In this document: piece after piece, positions 36,656 through 48,450 of the stretch
How positions within the stretch are numbered: position 1 is the stretch's first letter
Layout of the letters: every line of letters starts with the position of its first letter
Assembly (NCBI GenBank): GCA_027943335.1
Contig: BSBK01002093.1
Span: 558,001-622,000 of the forward strand
Source of the DNA: Chamaecyparis obtusa
Taxonomy: Eukaryota; Streptophyta; Pinopsida; Cupressales; Cupressaceae
DNA: 64,000 nucleotides
Direction: 5' to 3'
Program-made: the position numbers and the translations under genes
Notes under the pieces: generated by a model
The model's database searches: none
Seen by the model: only the letters and a program-made list of their open reading frames with translations
What the model was told of the DNA's origin: nothing

Positions 36656-37910
36656 GGTCCCATAGATTTTTTGGAGATGATAGAATTGCTCGTCGTCATA
36701 ATAATTGGGAGCACATGGAGATATCCTATGTAGTGTTACCTTGTGTCTTGTCCGGTCTTATCGAAGGTATACTGATGCCAGATAGAAGCCTTCATGGATT
36801 TTAGTGTGGTTGGTCCAGGATTTTAGAGGAGATGATTGCACAGCCTCATCATTTTTCTTGGGGTACTTCTATATTGGCCCATCTATACTGAGAGCTTCAC
36901 GAGGTGGTTTACCATGGTGTGAGGACTATGACATCGGATGTATTGATTTTGCAGATCTGGACATAGTAGCACATCCCCGTCATGAGATAATTTGTTGATA
37001 GGGTCAAAAAGTCTAGGCAGCCCTATGTCTATTTATATTCTAGATTTGAGCATTACCCCACCTGGGAAATTTTGAGTACTGGTGGCGAGTTTTTTATGAC
37101 ATGACTGTTGTTATTTGGAGACCATACATTGATTGTGAGGCCTGGAGATCTAACCTCTTTTAGATTCCATTTATCTTCATGAGTTGTTATCTGATTGGTC
37201 AGACTCGATACTATGTTGAGAGGTTCATTGTCAGTAGAGTATGCAAAAAGTATGGTCGTGTAAAGGGTATCCATTAAGACAAAGCTTCTTATGCAAGGAT
37301 CAAGGATGATGAGGTACTTTGGGAGTCCCAACTTTCTTTTAAGACAGCTGAGCGAGAGCACCGACAGTTGGGTCCTCTTTTTTACTATCATCCATAGATT
37401 GTTGATGTCGGGATGACTGATGTGTATAGAGATTATTGTGCATAGCATCCTTTCCTGAGGCTCGCATCTCCTAATGAGGTAGCACTGACTATTACTGATC
37501 CTCTAGATTATGATGTCGGTGATGATGTTGGTACAGGAGGATGGAGAGCTAGAGTTTGTAGAGGCAGAGACATTGGATGAGTTGGTGGTAGAGATGGCAA
37601 TAGAAATGGTGGTAGCAACCAAAGGAGAGAAGAGGGTGGAGGGTCAGGTGTTGTGGGTGGAAATAGTGGTCATGATGGAGGGGAAAACAAAGGTGGTGGT
37701 GGAGAGGGGAGAGATGGTAGGAGGACAAGGATGAGGATTGTGCCTCCCCGAAGAGGTCCAAGACCACTACTACCTTAGGATGTTCTGCGAAGACAGGGAT
37801 AGGGTGCAGGTGGTGATCAAGATGAGAAGAAATGACAACCACCAGAGGATCCTCCAAGTGGTCAGGGCAGTATAGATGATGCTCTAGCTCGTTTCTTTCC
37901 TTATATAGTT
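36656..37910 (+). pseudogene. Plant mobile domain (PMD) ORF, copy 1, 5'-deleted
   Basis: The plus strand aligns with copy 2 from its position 46946 on; the first part of the domain is absent, joined directly to R1. Readable blocks include an R-Y-Y-V-E-R-F stretch followed by the YGRVKGI region, typical of the C-terminal half of PMD proteins, then a Gly/Asp/Arg-rich tail (37500-37800). Many stops interrupt it. The strand is opposite to that inferred for the surrounding element. Confidence 0.7.
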
Positions 37911-37948
37911 GATATTTTGAGTTTCTACCTTAGAGGCACAACTAGCTG

Positions 37949-38838
<890 letters not shown>

Positions 38839-40264
38839 TGTGTGTGAAATTTTGTAACCTGTAAATATGCAACACAACACTTGATGAGACATTAGTTTCT
38901 TTGGTTAGTATCAATCAATCAAACAATGCAATTAAACCAAAGAAGAGCATCTCATTGCTTCCTATCTAAGAAGAGTATGACCTAGATTATACTTTTCTCT
39001 TAGAATTAGCCTAGATCAGTGACTAGACAGTCCTATAATTAAAGATTCAAATCAATTAACCTATAATTAATGCAACTATGATCATGATAACATATGAATT
39101 CAATCCAAATTAAGCTAATAACAAGGAGCTAAATGTTATCATTGATGATCTAGAATGATGAAATTATACTATAATGATGTTGTTATGCTCTCCAAATCCT
39201 TTCAAGAAGTCTAAAACTATTTTGACATAATCTCTTTGCATAAACTCTAGATGTGGACTCCCTTGAATTGCCTCCATTTTTATAAAAAAGTTGATAAAAA
39301 TTAGTGACTCGGATTCAAACTTGGTGTGTGGTTCAGATTCAAACTTGGTTGATCCATGTGATGTCATGTGATTAGCCACTTGGATTCATTTTTTCCTTTT
39401 ATGATGAGTTGGAATTTAAATGAATTATTTATCTCTTTAATTTATTTATCTTCACAAGTGGTATTTTAGAACTTTATTTAATTAAATGTGATAAGACATT
39501 TTAATTAAATGATTTGATTATTGATCATTGACCTTTAATTATTTGATGAGAGATGAATTATACAACTAGGTGGATCAACCCAGTTATGCAATTTGGTCTA
39601 GTCAGTCCATTGATTTGATGATTTTAATTAGGTATTGACCCTCTAATTAGGGTTTTGATGAATTGAATTGATTTTAGGGGCATTGAGTTATACTAAACCG
39701 ATTTGGGGTGATTACATTTGCCCCTCTTTGAATGAATGTGTTACCAACGCATTGATTAAAATAATATCTAATGGTTAATGCAGAGAACAGTTTGGTATGA
39801 TTATTGATGAAACTACCGCTAATTAAAATTGAGATTGCTTGAGATCAGACTGATCAGTTTGATGTGAAGCAGTGAAACTAATAATATGTCCAATAATATT
39901 AATATCGATTTTGACAAATAACCAATTTGATGTGAAGTGGTAAAATTGGTTACTTCCAGAAAGATTTGAAAGCAAGACTTGCTTGATTAGGACAAATAAC
40001 CAATTTGATGTGGTGCGATGAAATCGATTAATGTCAAAAGTTTGATGCGGATAATTAACTTGATATGGGTCTTAATGAAGGCAATTATCTGAAGACAATA
40101 TCAATTTTATGTGATGTGATTAAATTGATATTCCCCTAGTGATTCGATAGATAAGACGAAGCAATTTGATATGAGACTTGATGAAATCACTCATTCCAAG
40201 ATAGATAACTTGATTAATTTGAGACCATCAATTTGATTTGATGTCTAATAAAATTGATGTTATT
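38839..40264 (-). repeat. LTR R2, shared between two PMD units
   Basis: About 1426 bp. A primer site lies on its left (38816-38834) and a purine tract on its right (minus strand CTCGAGGGGGCAT, about 40265-40278). It is thus 5' LTR to the left unit and 3' LTR to the right unit. Confidence 0.8.
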
Positions 40265-40278
40265 ATGCCCCCTCGAGA
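40265..40278 (-). other. Polypurine tract of the right PMD unit
   Basis: The minus strand reads CTCGAGGGGGCAT directly before the LTR edge near 40264. Confidence 0.6.
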
Positions 40279-40427
40279 GTGAAATCAAAATGAAAATTTG
40301 ATAAAATTCTAATTTTGAGTGATTAGAATGATGTGAACTTGATTTGGATCAATGAGGATCTGATTTGGATGGAAGAGGACCTGATTAGAAGTGATTTCAT
40401 GTTGATTTTAACATGGTTTGATGAAGG

Positions 40428-40910
40428 TTGACTATTGTTTGACTAAGGTTGACTATTGTTTGACTCAATTTTGACCAAATTTGAGTGGTTTGACCAAGCT
40501 TTGACTATCTTGACTTGGTAGAATTGATGCAGAACTACCTTCTGTCACTACTAATGTATTTCTATGCCCCATTTGACCTCGATTAACCATGCTTCACCAA
40601 GGTTTAACCAATGTTTGGCCAAGATATAACTGCATTTGACTTGAGTTGACCAATTTTTTTTGTTGATGAAGTTTACAAAATTGACCTTGAGAGGTTTATT
40701 GTTGATTTTGTATCACCTTGACTGATTATGCCCCTAGTCAATTGTATTTTGATTAGTGTTTGACCAACATTTGACTTGTAGCATAGTTGATTTGACTTAG
40801 TGTTGATTAAATTCATTGGCTGAATTTGTCCATCTAATTTCAATTTCGGTCCCAATGTGCATTTGGATGCCTGTATTTTTTTATGATACCTTGTCAAGTC
40901 CTAAGTTGAC
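40428..40910 (+). promoter_or_regulatory. Cluster of 17 TTGAC (W-box core) motifs
   Basis: Seventeen TTGAC pentamers lie on the plus strand in 483 bases, with starts including 40428, 40439, 40449, 40459, 40471, 40489, 40501, 40510, 40573, 40636, 40646, 40681, 40718, 40771, 40792 and 40906. Fewer than one would be expected on both strands by chance. TTGAC[CT] is the binding core of plant WRKY factors. The cluster lies 0.7-1.2 kb before the PMD ORF on the same strand, so it could be its promoter; this is inference. Confidence 0.55.
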
Positions 40911-41618
40911 CTAATCAACCCAAAAAGGTATAAGGTTAAAAATTACTTTTGTCCCATTCATTTTTACTTTTCACCTTTTAGTTATTATGAGCCTCTAGAG
41001 AGAAGATGGTGGTCCCCATGGAGAAGCATTGATTTGAGCTAGTTCAACAACACCGACGACCCGTGCACTACATCACATCGGTATGTCAACCTTCCTTCTC
41101 GATCATTGTGTTTTTGCATTTCCATTTGAGCGCATTTTTGTCATTTTTTTAGTGTTTAAATCTTCAGTCATTTAAGGGATCCTAAGTCACATTTAGTCAA
41201 TCCTGAGTCATTTTTGGTATTCTTGATATCATGGATCATTTTTGGTCAATTCCCTGTCATTTTTGGTTATGTCAATTCAAAGACTAGAGACTCATAAAGT
41301 TGTTTCCTATCCTGATTTAGTCATATTTGGTTTCTAAGTCGTTTACAGCCTGTCATGGGTCGTATGTAGGGTTTTGGATCATTTCCTACAAATCCTGAGT
41401 CATTTCTAGAACTTTGATCATTATGGTGTTTCCTAGATCATACCCCTTACTAGATTGTACATAGACAATCTTTAGTCATATGGTGCAAAATTTTGCCAAT
41501 TTTTTTTATTTTGAGGCCTAGTTCAATTCAAGTCACCACCTAATTTAGCTTTGCTTTGATTTTAGATGATGTCATGTTTACTTTTGATTGAGTTTCTTAT
41601 CTTACTTTGTATATTGGA

Positions 41619-41766
41619 AAGATGAATTTGGTCTTTTTGATACAGCATAACCTAGGTGTTGTTCATTTTCGTGGTCAATGCCCTAGGGTACTTGGCATGA
41701 TTAATTGTCTATTTGATGTTGAGAGATGTATTATTGGTAGTTGGGGTTATTCATCTTTCTTGATAT
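41619..41766 (+). pseudogene. PMD ORF copy 2, N-terminal piece
   Basis: The plus strand encodes a stretch ending W-G-Y-S-S-F-L that continues, without the copia-3 insertion, into the PMD text at 46742. A possible splice acceptor (tttgatacag) ends at about 41646. The piece is cut at 41766 by copia-3. Confidence 0.55.
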
Positions 41767-42167
41767 TGTTAGGATTAACAAGGCAGAAAATAACAATTAT
41801 GTGCAAATATAACTAATATCAGAAAATAATAAACCACACAGAATAGAACACAAGACACATAGATTTAATGTGGTTCACCCAATCCCTGGGCTACGTCCAT
41901 CAACAACAAGTCCAATATTATTATTATCCAGTGATTACAACCTGATTACAATCTGTAATCCCTTACAGCCCAATTCTGCCACAAGTACTAAAATCATACA
42001 TAATGAAAAATCCCTAACCCTAAGCCATATTATACAATATTTTCCCATTTTAGGGTTAGAATGAGTTATAAGTAGTCGGCCCAAATAACCAAAAAGTAGT
42101 CAGCCTCAAAAAAATGTACAGTACTTTCCTGGATAATACTTTCCTGATTAGTCACCACAAGCTAACA
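41767..42167 (-). repeat. Copia-3 3' LTR
   Basis: 401 bp, TGTTAGG to GCTAACA on the plus strand, with no length difference to its partner. Confidence 0.97.
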
Positions 42168-42178
42168 ATCTCCCACTT
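42168..42178 (-). other. Copia-3 polypurine tract
   Basis: The minus strand reads AAGTGGGAGAT directly before the 3' LTR. Confidence 0.85.
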
Positions 42179-42309
42179 GGTGACTGATCAGTATCCACAC
42201 TATACTAAAAAACCTCCCACTTGGAGACTGATCCTGTAGCAATACCGCTACCCACATGAGGCTCCCACTGGATTGAACCACCTTGGACTCAGCTGTTCCT
42301 TTATTTTGT

Positions 42310-43926
42310 TCAGTCTAGAAGACCAACTGAAGTTGAACATGAGTTCAACTTCTCCCTTGTTACTACCTTTGTAAACATATCTGTTGGATTATCATCAGTA
42401 TGAATCTTTTCCAGCCTTAACTGTCCATCATCCAAAACTGATCAAATGAAATGGTACCGCAACTGTATGTGTTTTGTCTTTGAGTGCAAAGCAGAATTCT
42501 TTGCAAGATGAATGGCACTTTGGCTATCTGTATGTAGAAAATTATCCTTTTGTGGATGTCCCAATTCTTCCATGAAGAATTGAAGCCATATCATCTCCTT
42601 GGCTGCCTCTGTAGTGGATAAAGCAACCACCTTTTGTAGTCGAGAAATCCAACTCACTACTGTCCCACCAACAGTAAATATATAACCTGTAGTACTCTGC
42701 CTGCTATCTATATCTCCTGCCAAATCTGAGTCAACATAGCCTTGTACAGTAGTAGTAGAACCCCCAAAGTGTAAACACTTACGGGATGTGCCTCTCAAAT
42801 ATCTGAGAATCCATTTGACTGCATTCCAATGCTCAATACCAGGGTTACTCATATAACGGCTAACGACTCCCACTGCATGTGCAATATCTAGCCTAGTACA
42901 TACCATAGCATACATTAAGCTCCCTACAGCTGAAGCATAAGGTACCTTAGACATTTTAGTCTCTTCTTCTAATGTCTTGGGACACATATCCTTAGTCAAT
43001 TTCAAATGACCAGGCAAAGGTGTGCTGACAGCTTTGGCATTTTTCATAGAGAAACGTTGCAACACCTTCTCAATATAATCAGCCTGAGATAGAGACAATT
43101 TCCTATTTTTCCTATCTCTACAAATTTTCATACCAAGGATTTGTTTTGCTGCCCCCAAATCCTTCATAGCAAAAGATTTTGCTAACTGTTGTTTCAACCC
43201 CTTAATGTGATCCATGTTAGACCCAGCTACAAGCATATCATCAACATATAAACATAAAATAATGTAGCTGTCATCATCCAACCTCTTAAAATAAACACAA
43301 TGGTCAGAATGACACCGACTATATCCATGCCCATTCATAAAAGTGTCAAATTTAATATACCATTGCCGAGGTGCTTGCTTCAAGCCATATAAACTTTTCT
43401 GCAATCTGCACACCAAATTCTCCTTACCCTTGACCTCAAATCCTTGTGGCTGAACCATATATATTTCTTCATCCAAATCACCATGAAGAAAGGCTGTTTT
43501 AACATCAAGCTGCTCTAAATGCAAATCTTCAGTAGCCACAATACTTAAAACAGTACGAATATAAGTCATTTTAACAACTGGAGAAAATATCTCATCAAAA
43601 TCAATACCATGTTTCTGTGCAAATCCTTTTACGACTAATCTAGCTTTAAATCTTTTCGTACCTCCATCCTCTTCTTTTATCCTGTAAACCCATTTATTCT
43701 GTAAAGCCCTTTTACCTGCAGGTAACTTACATAAATCCCATGTCTGATTTTTCAGCAAAGAGTCCATTTCATCTGTCATTGCAGACTCCCACTGAAGCTT
43801 TGTATCCACCTGCACAGCTTCATTATAACATTCAGGTTCACCAGCATCTGTTAACAAAATAGAATACAAAGATGGAGAAAATCTTTCTGGAGGTCTACTT
43901 AGCCTTTTTGACCGTCTAACACTCAC
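42310..43926 (-). pseudogene. Copia-3 reverse transcriptase and RNase H
   Basis: From 43926 the frame holds the integrase C-terminal tail (R-R-S-K-R-L-S-R-P-P), then RVT_2 with DVKTAFLHGD at residues 141-150 and the catalytic YVDD at 227-230. RNase H follows with D-S-D-L-A-G-D and TDSQSAI. In RNase H the S-T-T-E-A block is joined directly to A-K-E-M; compared with the family norm about 8 residues are missing, probably with a catalytic Glu. A TGA at 42442-42444 stands where the family has Arg (CGA). The frame then runs on through T-D-M-F-T-K to the natural stop at 42310-42312. Confidence 0.95.
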
Positions 43927-45219
43927 TGGGGTGTGTGATATTTATTATTGCTGTTGTTGCGGAGCATAAGGAACTACTGGAACATGAACTTGTGGAGTAT
44001 CATCCAGTACTACATAGTCATTTTCTTTCTTCTCATGCTGCAGCAACAGATCTTTGTACAATACTTTCTCATTGAATATGACATCCCTGCTTCTTACAAT
44101 TTTATGATTTTCAAAATCCCAAAGCCTATAACCAAATTCATCAATGCCATACCCAACAAATACACATTTCTTTGACTTAGCTTCCAGCTTGGTTCTATTT
44201 TCAGAATCTATAAGTGCAAAAGCTTCACAACCAAAGGTTTTGAGAAAAGAATAACTCACCTTCTTACCACTCCATGCTTCCTCTAGAATACCACAGTCCA
44301 AAGGAGTAGAGGGGCCTCTATTGATTAAATAAATAGCAGTGTTCACTATCTCTGCCCACATATTTTTGGGCAGCCTAGCATGCAACCTCATACTCCTTGC
44401 ACGCTCCATTATTGTCCTGTTCATGCGTTCAGCCGCTCCATTTTCTTGTGGAGTCTTTGGTACAGTTTTCTGCCTACGAATACCATTAGAGGAACAATAT
44501 TCTTCAAATTTTGTGCTGCAATACTCACCACCATTATCAGATCTGAGACATTTTAACTTTTTACCAGTCTCATTCTCAACCAAGCATTTCCATTTCTTAA
44601 AAGTTTGAAATACATCAGATTTCTGTCTAAGGAAATAAATCCATACTTTTCTTGTTGCATCATCTATAAATGTAACATAATACAGAGAGCCACCAAGGGA
44701 AGATACCTGAGCTGGTCCCCATACATCTGTATGCACAAGCTCTAATCTCTCATTTTTCTTTTCCTTCCCACTCTTCACAAAACTAACTCTCTTTTGTTTT
44801 TCATAAACACAACTTTCACAAAAATCCATATTGACACATTTCAGACCAGGTAAAACTTTCTTTGAATGAAGTAATTTCATACCTTTTTCACTCATGTGCC
44901 CGAGTCTGTTGTGCCACAATGCTGTGTCAGAATCTACAGCAACAGTTTGATGTTCTTCCTGCTCAACTGCAGCCACTGTTCCTGAACATTCATTATCTTC
45001 TGAAACAATTAAAGTAGAAGGAACAGTATGACCTGTACAAAGATATAAGGTGCCTACTTTCACACCTTTTGCTACTACTAAGGAACCTTTTGAAACCTTC
45101 CAATTTTTATCATTAAAAGTAACTGTGCAACCCTCATCACCCAGTTGCCCTGCTGAAATTAAATTCCTACTCAGCCTTGGAACATGTCTTACCTCTTGTA
45201 GTAGCCAATGATTCCCATT
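43927..45219 (-). pseudogene. Copia-3 pre-integrase and integrase
   Basis: The frame continues from the TAG at 45220. In the part 43945-45063 the zinc-binding H-x-H-C-x2-C segment lies at about residues 51-85 (WHNRLGH to CESC). The catalytic residues are Asp 113 (HTDVWGP), Asp 176 (SDNGGEY) and Glu 212 (AAERMNR), with the D-x35-E spacing. Two adjacent TAA codons at 43942-43947 follow a run of Gln codons, so CAA to TAA changes explain both. Otherwise the integrase looks intact. Confidence 0.95.
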
Positions 45220-46251
45220 CTACAACTTAATCTTAATTTTTCCCTTTCCAACAATCTGACAGGGTTCATTATCTCCCAAATAAACTAGCCCAAAATCCCC
45301 TTGGACATAATCAACAAAATAACTTATATGGGGTGTAGCATGAAATGAAGCCCCAGAATCTAAAACCCATGAATCATCAATACTTTCTAAGGACAAGAGC
45401 AAAGCATCCTCCTCGGATTTGTTACTTACCACATTTGCCTCCTTGTTTCCATCATTTTTGTCTCCTTGATCTTTCTTCCGAGACCAACAATCTTTCTTCT
45501 TATGACCTGGTTTTCCACAGTACCAGCAATCATTTGGCCCTTTAGATTCGGACCTCTTTCCCTTTGATTTTCCTCTTGATTTCCCACGATTTCCAGAGTT
45601 GTTTCCTCTATCTCTTGTTCTACCTCTGCTTTCTGTGTTCAATACACTACCTGATGTGGATGCCCCTGAGCTTTTCCTACGAATTTCCTCACTCAATATA
45701 ACACCAATAACATCATCATACTTTAGGGTATTAGAACCAGAAACAGAATTACTAACAGCCATTACCAAGCCATTCCAGCTTTCTGGCAAAGAACACAAAA
45801 TCAAGAGAGCCCTAACCTCTTCATCAAAAGTAATTTTAACTGAGGTTAATTGACTTGTAATTGTATTAAACTCATTCAAATGATCAGTAACTGATCCACT
45901 TTCTACCATTTTCATATTAAATAAACGCTTCATAAGAAATACCTTGTTTGAAGCTGAAGGTTTTTCATACAACTTCGCTAGGGTTTCCATCAGATCTTTA
46001 GCTGTCTTTGCTTCAGTAATATTGAATGCCACCGATTGTGCCAGGCATAGACGAATACTCTCCAGTGCCTTCCTATCCAAAATATCCCAATCCTCCTGAG
46101 ACATTGATTGCTCTTTCTTGGCTACTCCCTCTAATGGCCGCCATAGATCCTTCTGATAGAGATAATCCTCCATTTGCATCTTCCATAACTGGAAGTTCTG
46201 CCCATTAAACTTATCAACCTTCAGCCTACCCTCGTCTGCCATTTCTCCCAC
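45220..46251 (-). pseudogene. Copia-3 gag and protease start
   Basis: 343 codons from the ATG at 46249-46251. It opens with the K-F-N-G-Q-N-F-Q-L-W block and a UBN2 gag domain (to about residue 190). A basic Gly/Arg/Ser stretch follows, then an intact zinc knuckle CWYCGKPGHKKKDC (about 243-256) and the protease motif VLDSGASFHAT (about 295-305). It stops at a TAG (45220-45222) inside the protease, where CAG would be expected. Since this is the only break in gag-protease, the element is a recent pseudogene. Confidence 0.95.
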
Positions 46252-46326
46252 TTAACCGAGAGACTCTCCCACTAACTTGTGAGACCTGCTTCAGAGAATA
46301 GATGAAAGAACGAATGAAATAACCTG

Positions 46327-46338
46327 GCTCTGATACCA
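46327..46338 (-). other. Copia-3 primer binding site
   Basis: The minus strand reads TGGTATCAGAGC two bases inside the 5' LTR, matching initiator methionine tRNA. Confidence 0.93.
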
Positions 46339-46340
46339 CT

Positions 46341-46741
46341 TGTTAGGATTAACAAGGCAGAAAATAACAATTATGTGCAAATATAACTAATATCAGAAAA
46401 TAATAAACCACACAGAATAGAACACAAGACACACAGATTTAATGTGGTTCACCCAATCCCTGGGCTACGTCCACCAACAGCGAGTCCAATATTATTATTA
46501 TCCAGTGATTACAACCTAATTACAATCCGTAATCCCTTACAGCCCAATTCTGCCGCAAGTACTAAAATCATACATAATGAAAAATCCCTAACCCTAAGCC
46601 ATATTATACAATATTTTCCCGTTTTAGGGTTAGAATGAGTTATAAGTAGTCAGCCCAAATAACCGAAAAGTAGTCGGCCTCAAAAAAATGTACAGTACTT
46701 TCCTGGATAGTACTTTCCTGATTAGTCACCACAAGCTAACA
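46341..46741 (-). repeat. Copia-3 5' LTR
   Basis: 401 bp, identical in length to 41767-42167, with 12 transition differences and no transversion or gap. Confidence 0.97.
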
Positions 46742-47373
46742 GATATGCCCAATATTTGAGTGAACCATGGATTGTTAACTGCACTAGCTGAGTGGTGGCA
46801 TTCAAAGCAAAATACGTTCCATCTACCCACTAGAGAAATTATAGTGACCCCTAAGGACCTATGGTGTATTCTTCGGATCCCTGTAGTTGGTGAGCTAGTA
46901 TATTTTGATTAAGATCCTCAAGTGGGTATAGAGGTATCCTGTAGAGTTTTTGGAGATGATAGCATTTCTCATCGTCATATTACCTAGGAGTACATAGAGA
47001 GATCCTATGCAGTGTTACCTTGTGTCTTGGTCAATCTTATCGAAGGTACACTGATGCCAGATAGCAGCCTTCATGGATTTCAATGTGGTTGGTCTGGGCT
47101 TTTAGAGGAGATGATCGCACCCTTGGTGTTTTTCTTGGGGTACTTGTATATTGGCCCATCTATACCAAGAGCTTCACAAGGTGGTTTACCATGGTGCGAG
47201 GAGTATGATAGCTAGCGTATTGATTCTGCAAATATAGGCATGGGAGCACATCCTTGTCACAAGATCACTTGTTGATAGGGTCAAAGAGTCTGGGCAGCCC
47301 TATGTCTATTTGTATTCTAGATTTGTGCAGCAGCCCTACCTAGGAAATCTCAAGTACTAGTAGTGGATTTTTT

Positions 47374-47388
47374 ATGACATGACTTATT
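47374..47388. repeat. 15-bp target-site duplication, left copy
   Basis: atgacatgacttatt is repeated exactly at 47881-47895. The sister PMD copy has a single version at about 37095-37105. Confidence 0.9.
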
Positions 47389-47880
47389 TTTTTATTATGT
47401 AAAATAGGTTTTATAGGGTTCTTGAAACCCAATACATCTTATAATAAAGCAATAAAAAGATCAAGTCTTAAGATAATAGAAACAAAAAGATGAAACAGGC
47501 CACAAGCAGGCCGAGATAAAATTTACCACAGGAACAAACAGTCAAAACATGGCAAAATAGAGACAGGAAAAAAAAACTAGGAAGAAAGGTCAGGAAAGGT
47601 TCCTGAGCATAGCGGCAGCATTAGTCTCAAGAAGCTCCATCTTCTCTATCGCGTCCTTGATCTTGTGGATGTTGCTGGAGTTTTCTTCGTCCTTGTTCTT
47701 CTTGGACCCGGCCCTTGTTCTATTTCTGGGACCTTCACTGGGCTTCTCCTTTTTTCCTCTTTAATTATCTGCACTTCCTTCCCATCCAGCTTTTCTTCCA
47801 TTTTTTTAATGAGCAACTTGATGTGCTCGTTTGAGGCCTTCAAGATGTTGAAGTTCTACTCTACAATTCCTTTTAGGGTG
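47389..47880 (-). mobile_element. 5'-truncated LINE fragment
   Basis: A 492-bp insertion is bounded by the 15-bp duplication, with an A-rich tail on the minus strand (T run at its left end). The minus strand ends in a GGGTTTCAAGAACCC hairpin-like stretch close to the tail, comparable to the GGGTCCCTTCAAAACC end of the LINE at 58137-58177. It carries a short open stretch (47646-47843) with a charged helical part and a basic Thr/Arg/Ser tail, perhaps the end of an ORF1. No RT is readable. Confidence 0.8.
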
Positions 47881-48450
47881 ATGACATGACTTATTATTTG
47901 GAGACCATACATAGATTGTGAGGCCCAGAGATTTGACCACTCTGAGATTCCATTTGTCTTCATTAGCCATTATCTAATTAGTCAAACTCAATACTATGTT
48001 GAGAGGTTCATTATCACTAGAGTATGTAGATAGTATGGTTGTGTACAGGGTATCCCTCAAGACAGTTTATTATGTCGGGATCAAGGATTTGGACATACTT
48101 TGGGATTCTTGGCTTTCTTTTGAGACAGTCGAGTAGAAGTACCAATAGTTGGTTCCTTCTCTTTTTTACTATCATCCAAAGATTGTTGATATCGGGATGA
48201 CTGATGAGTATAGAGATTATTGTGCACATCATCCTTTCTCGAGGCTCACGTATCCTAATGAGCTAGCACCGACTATTATTGATCCTCTAGATTATGATCT
48301 TGGTGATGATGTCAGTAGGGGGGATGGAGATCCAGAGCTCGTGGAGGCAGGGACATTGGGCGAGCTAGTGGTAAAGATGGTGGTATGGATGGTTGTAGGG
48401 AACAGAGGAGAGGAGAGGGTGGAGGGTTAGGTGTTGTTGGTGGAGATGGT

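Larger units (their letters stand above)
41767..46741 (-). mobile_element. Copia-3: young full-length Ty1/copia retrotransposon
   Basis: Two 401-bp LTRs (41767-42167 and 46341-46741) differ at 12 positions. Perfect duplications gatat flank it (41762-41766 and 46742-46746). The primer site is TGGTATCAGAGC and the polypurine tract AAGTGGGAGAT. The gag-pol reading frame runs from 46251 to 42310 without any frameshift, interrupted only by four nonsense codons and one in-frame deletion in RNase H. It is inserted in the PMD ORF copy 2. Domain order gag-protease-integrase-RT-RNase H identifies Ty1/copia. Confidence 0.97.
46742..48450 (+). pseudogene. Plant mobile domain (PMD) ORF, copy 2, main part
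   Basis: The plus strand encodes LLTALAEWWHSKQNTFHLP, the block that opens PMD (Pfam aminotransferase-like, plant mobile domain), and then R-I-P-V-V-G-E-L-V. Later parts include LGYLYIGPSIPRA, V-E-R-F-I-I and YGCVQGIPQD, then a Gly/Asp-rich tail (48300-48500). PMD proteins occur in host genes such as MAIN and in transposable elements. Several stops and a LINE fragment (47389-47880) break it. Its strand is opposite to that of the surrounding LTR element. Confidence 0.75.

Noticed and set aside
37510..37857. Val/Met/Glu-rich and His/Leu-rich frames on the two strands
   Set aside because: They are off-frame readings of the Gly/Asp/Arg-rich tail of PMD copy 1.
42048..42060. Telomere-like tttagggttag in the copia-3 LTR
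   Set aside because: A single unit, repeated only because the LTR is duplicated. It is not an array.
43948..46208. Plus-strand open frames inside copia-3
   Set aside because: They lie opposite the conserved gag-integrase frame and show no protein pattern of their own.
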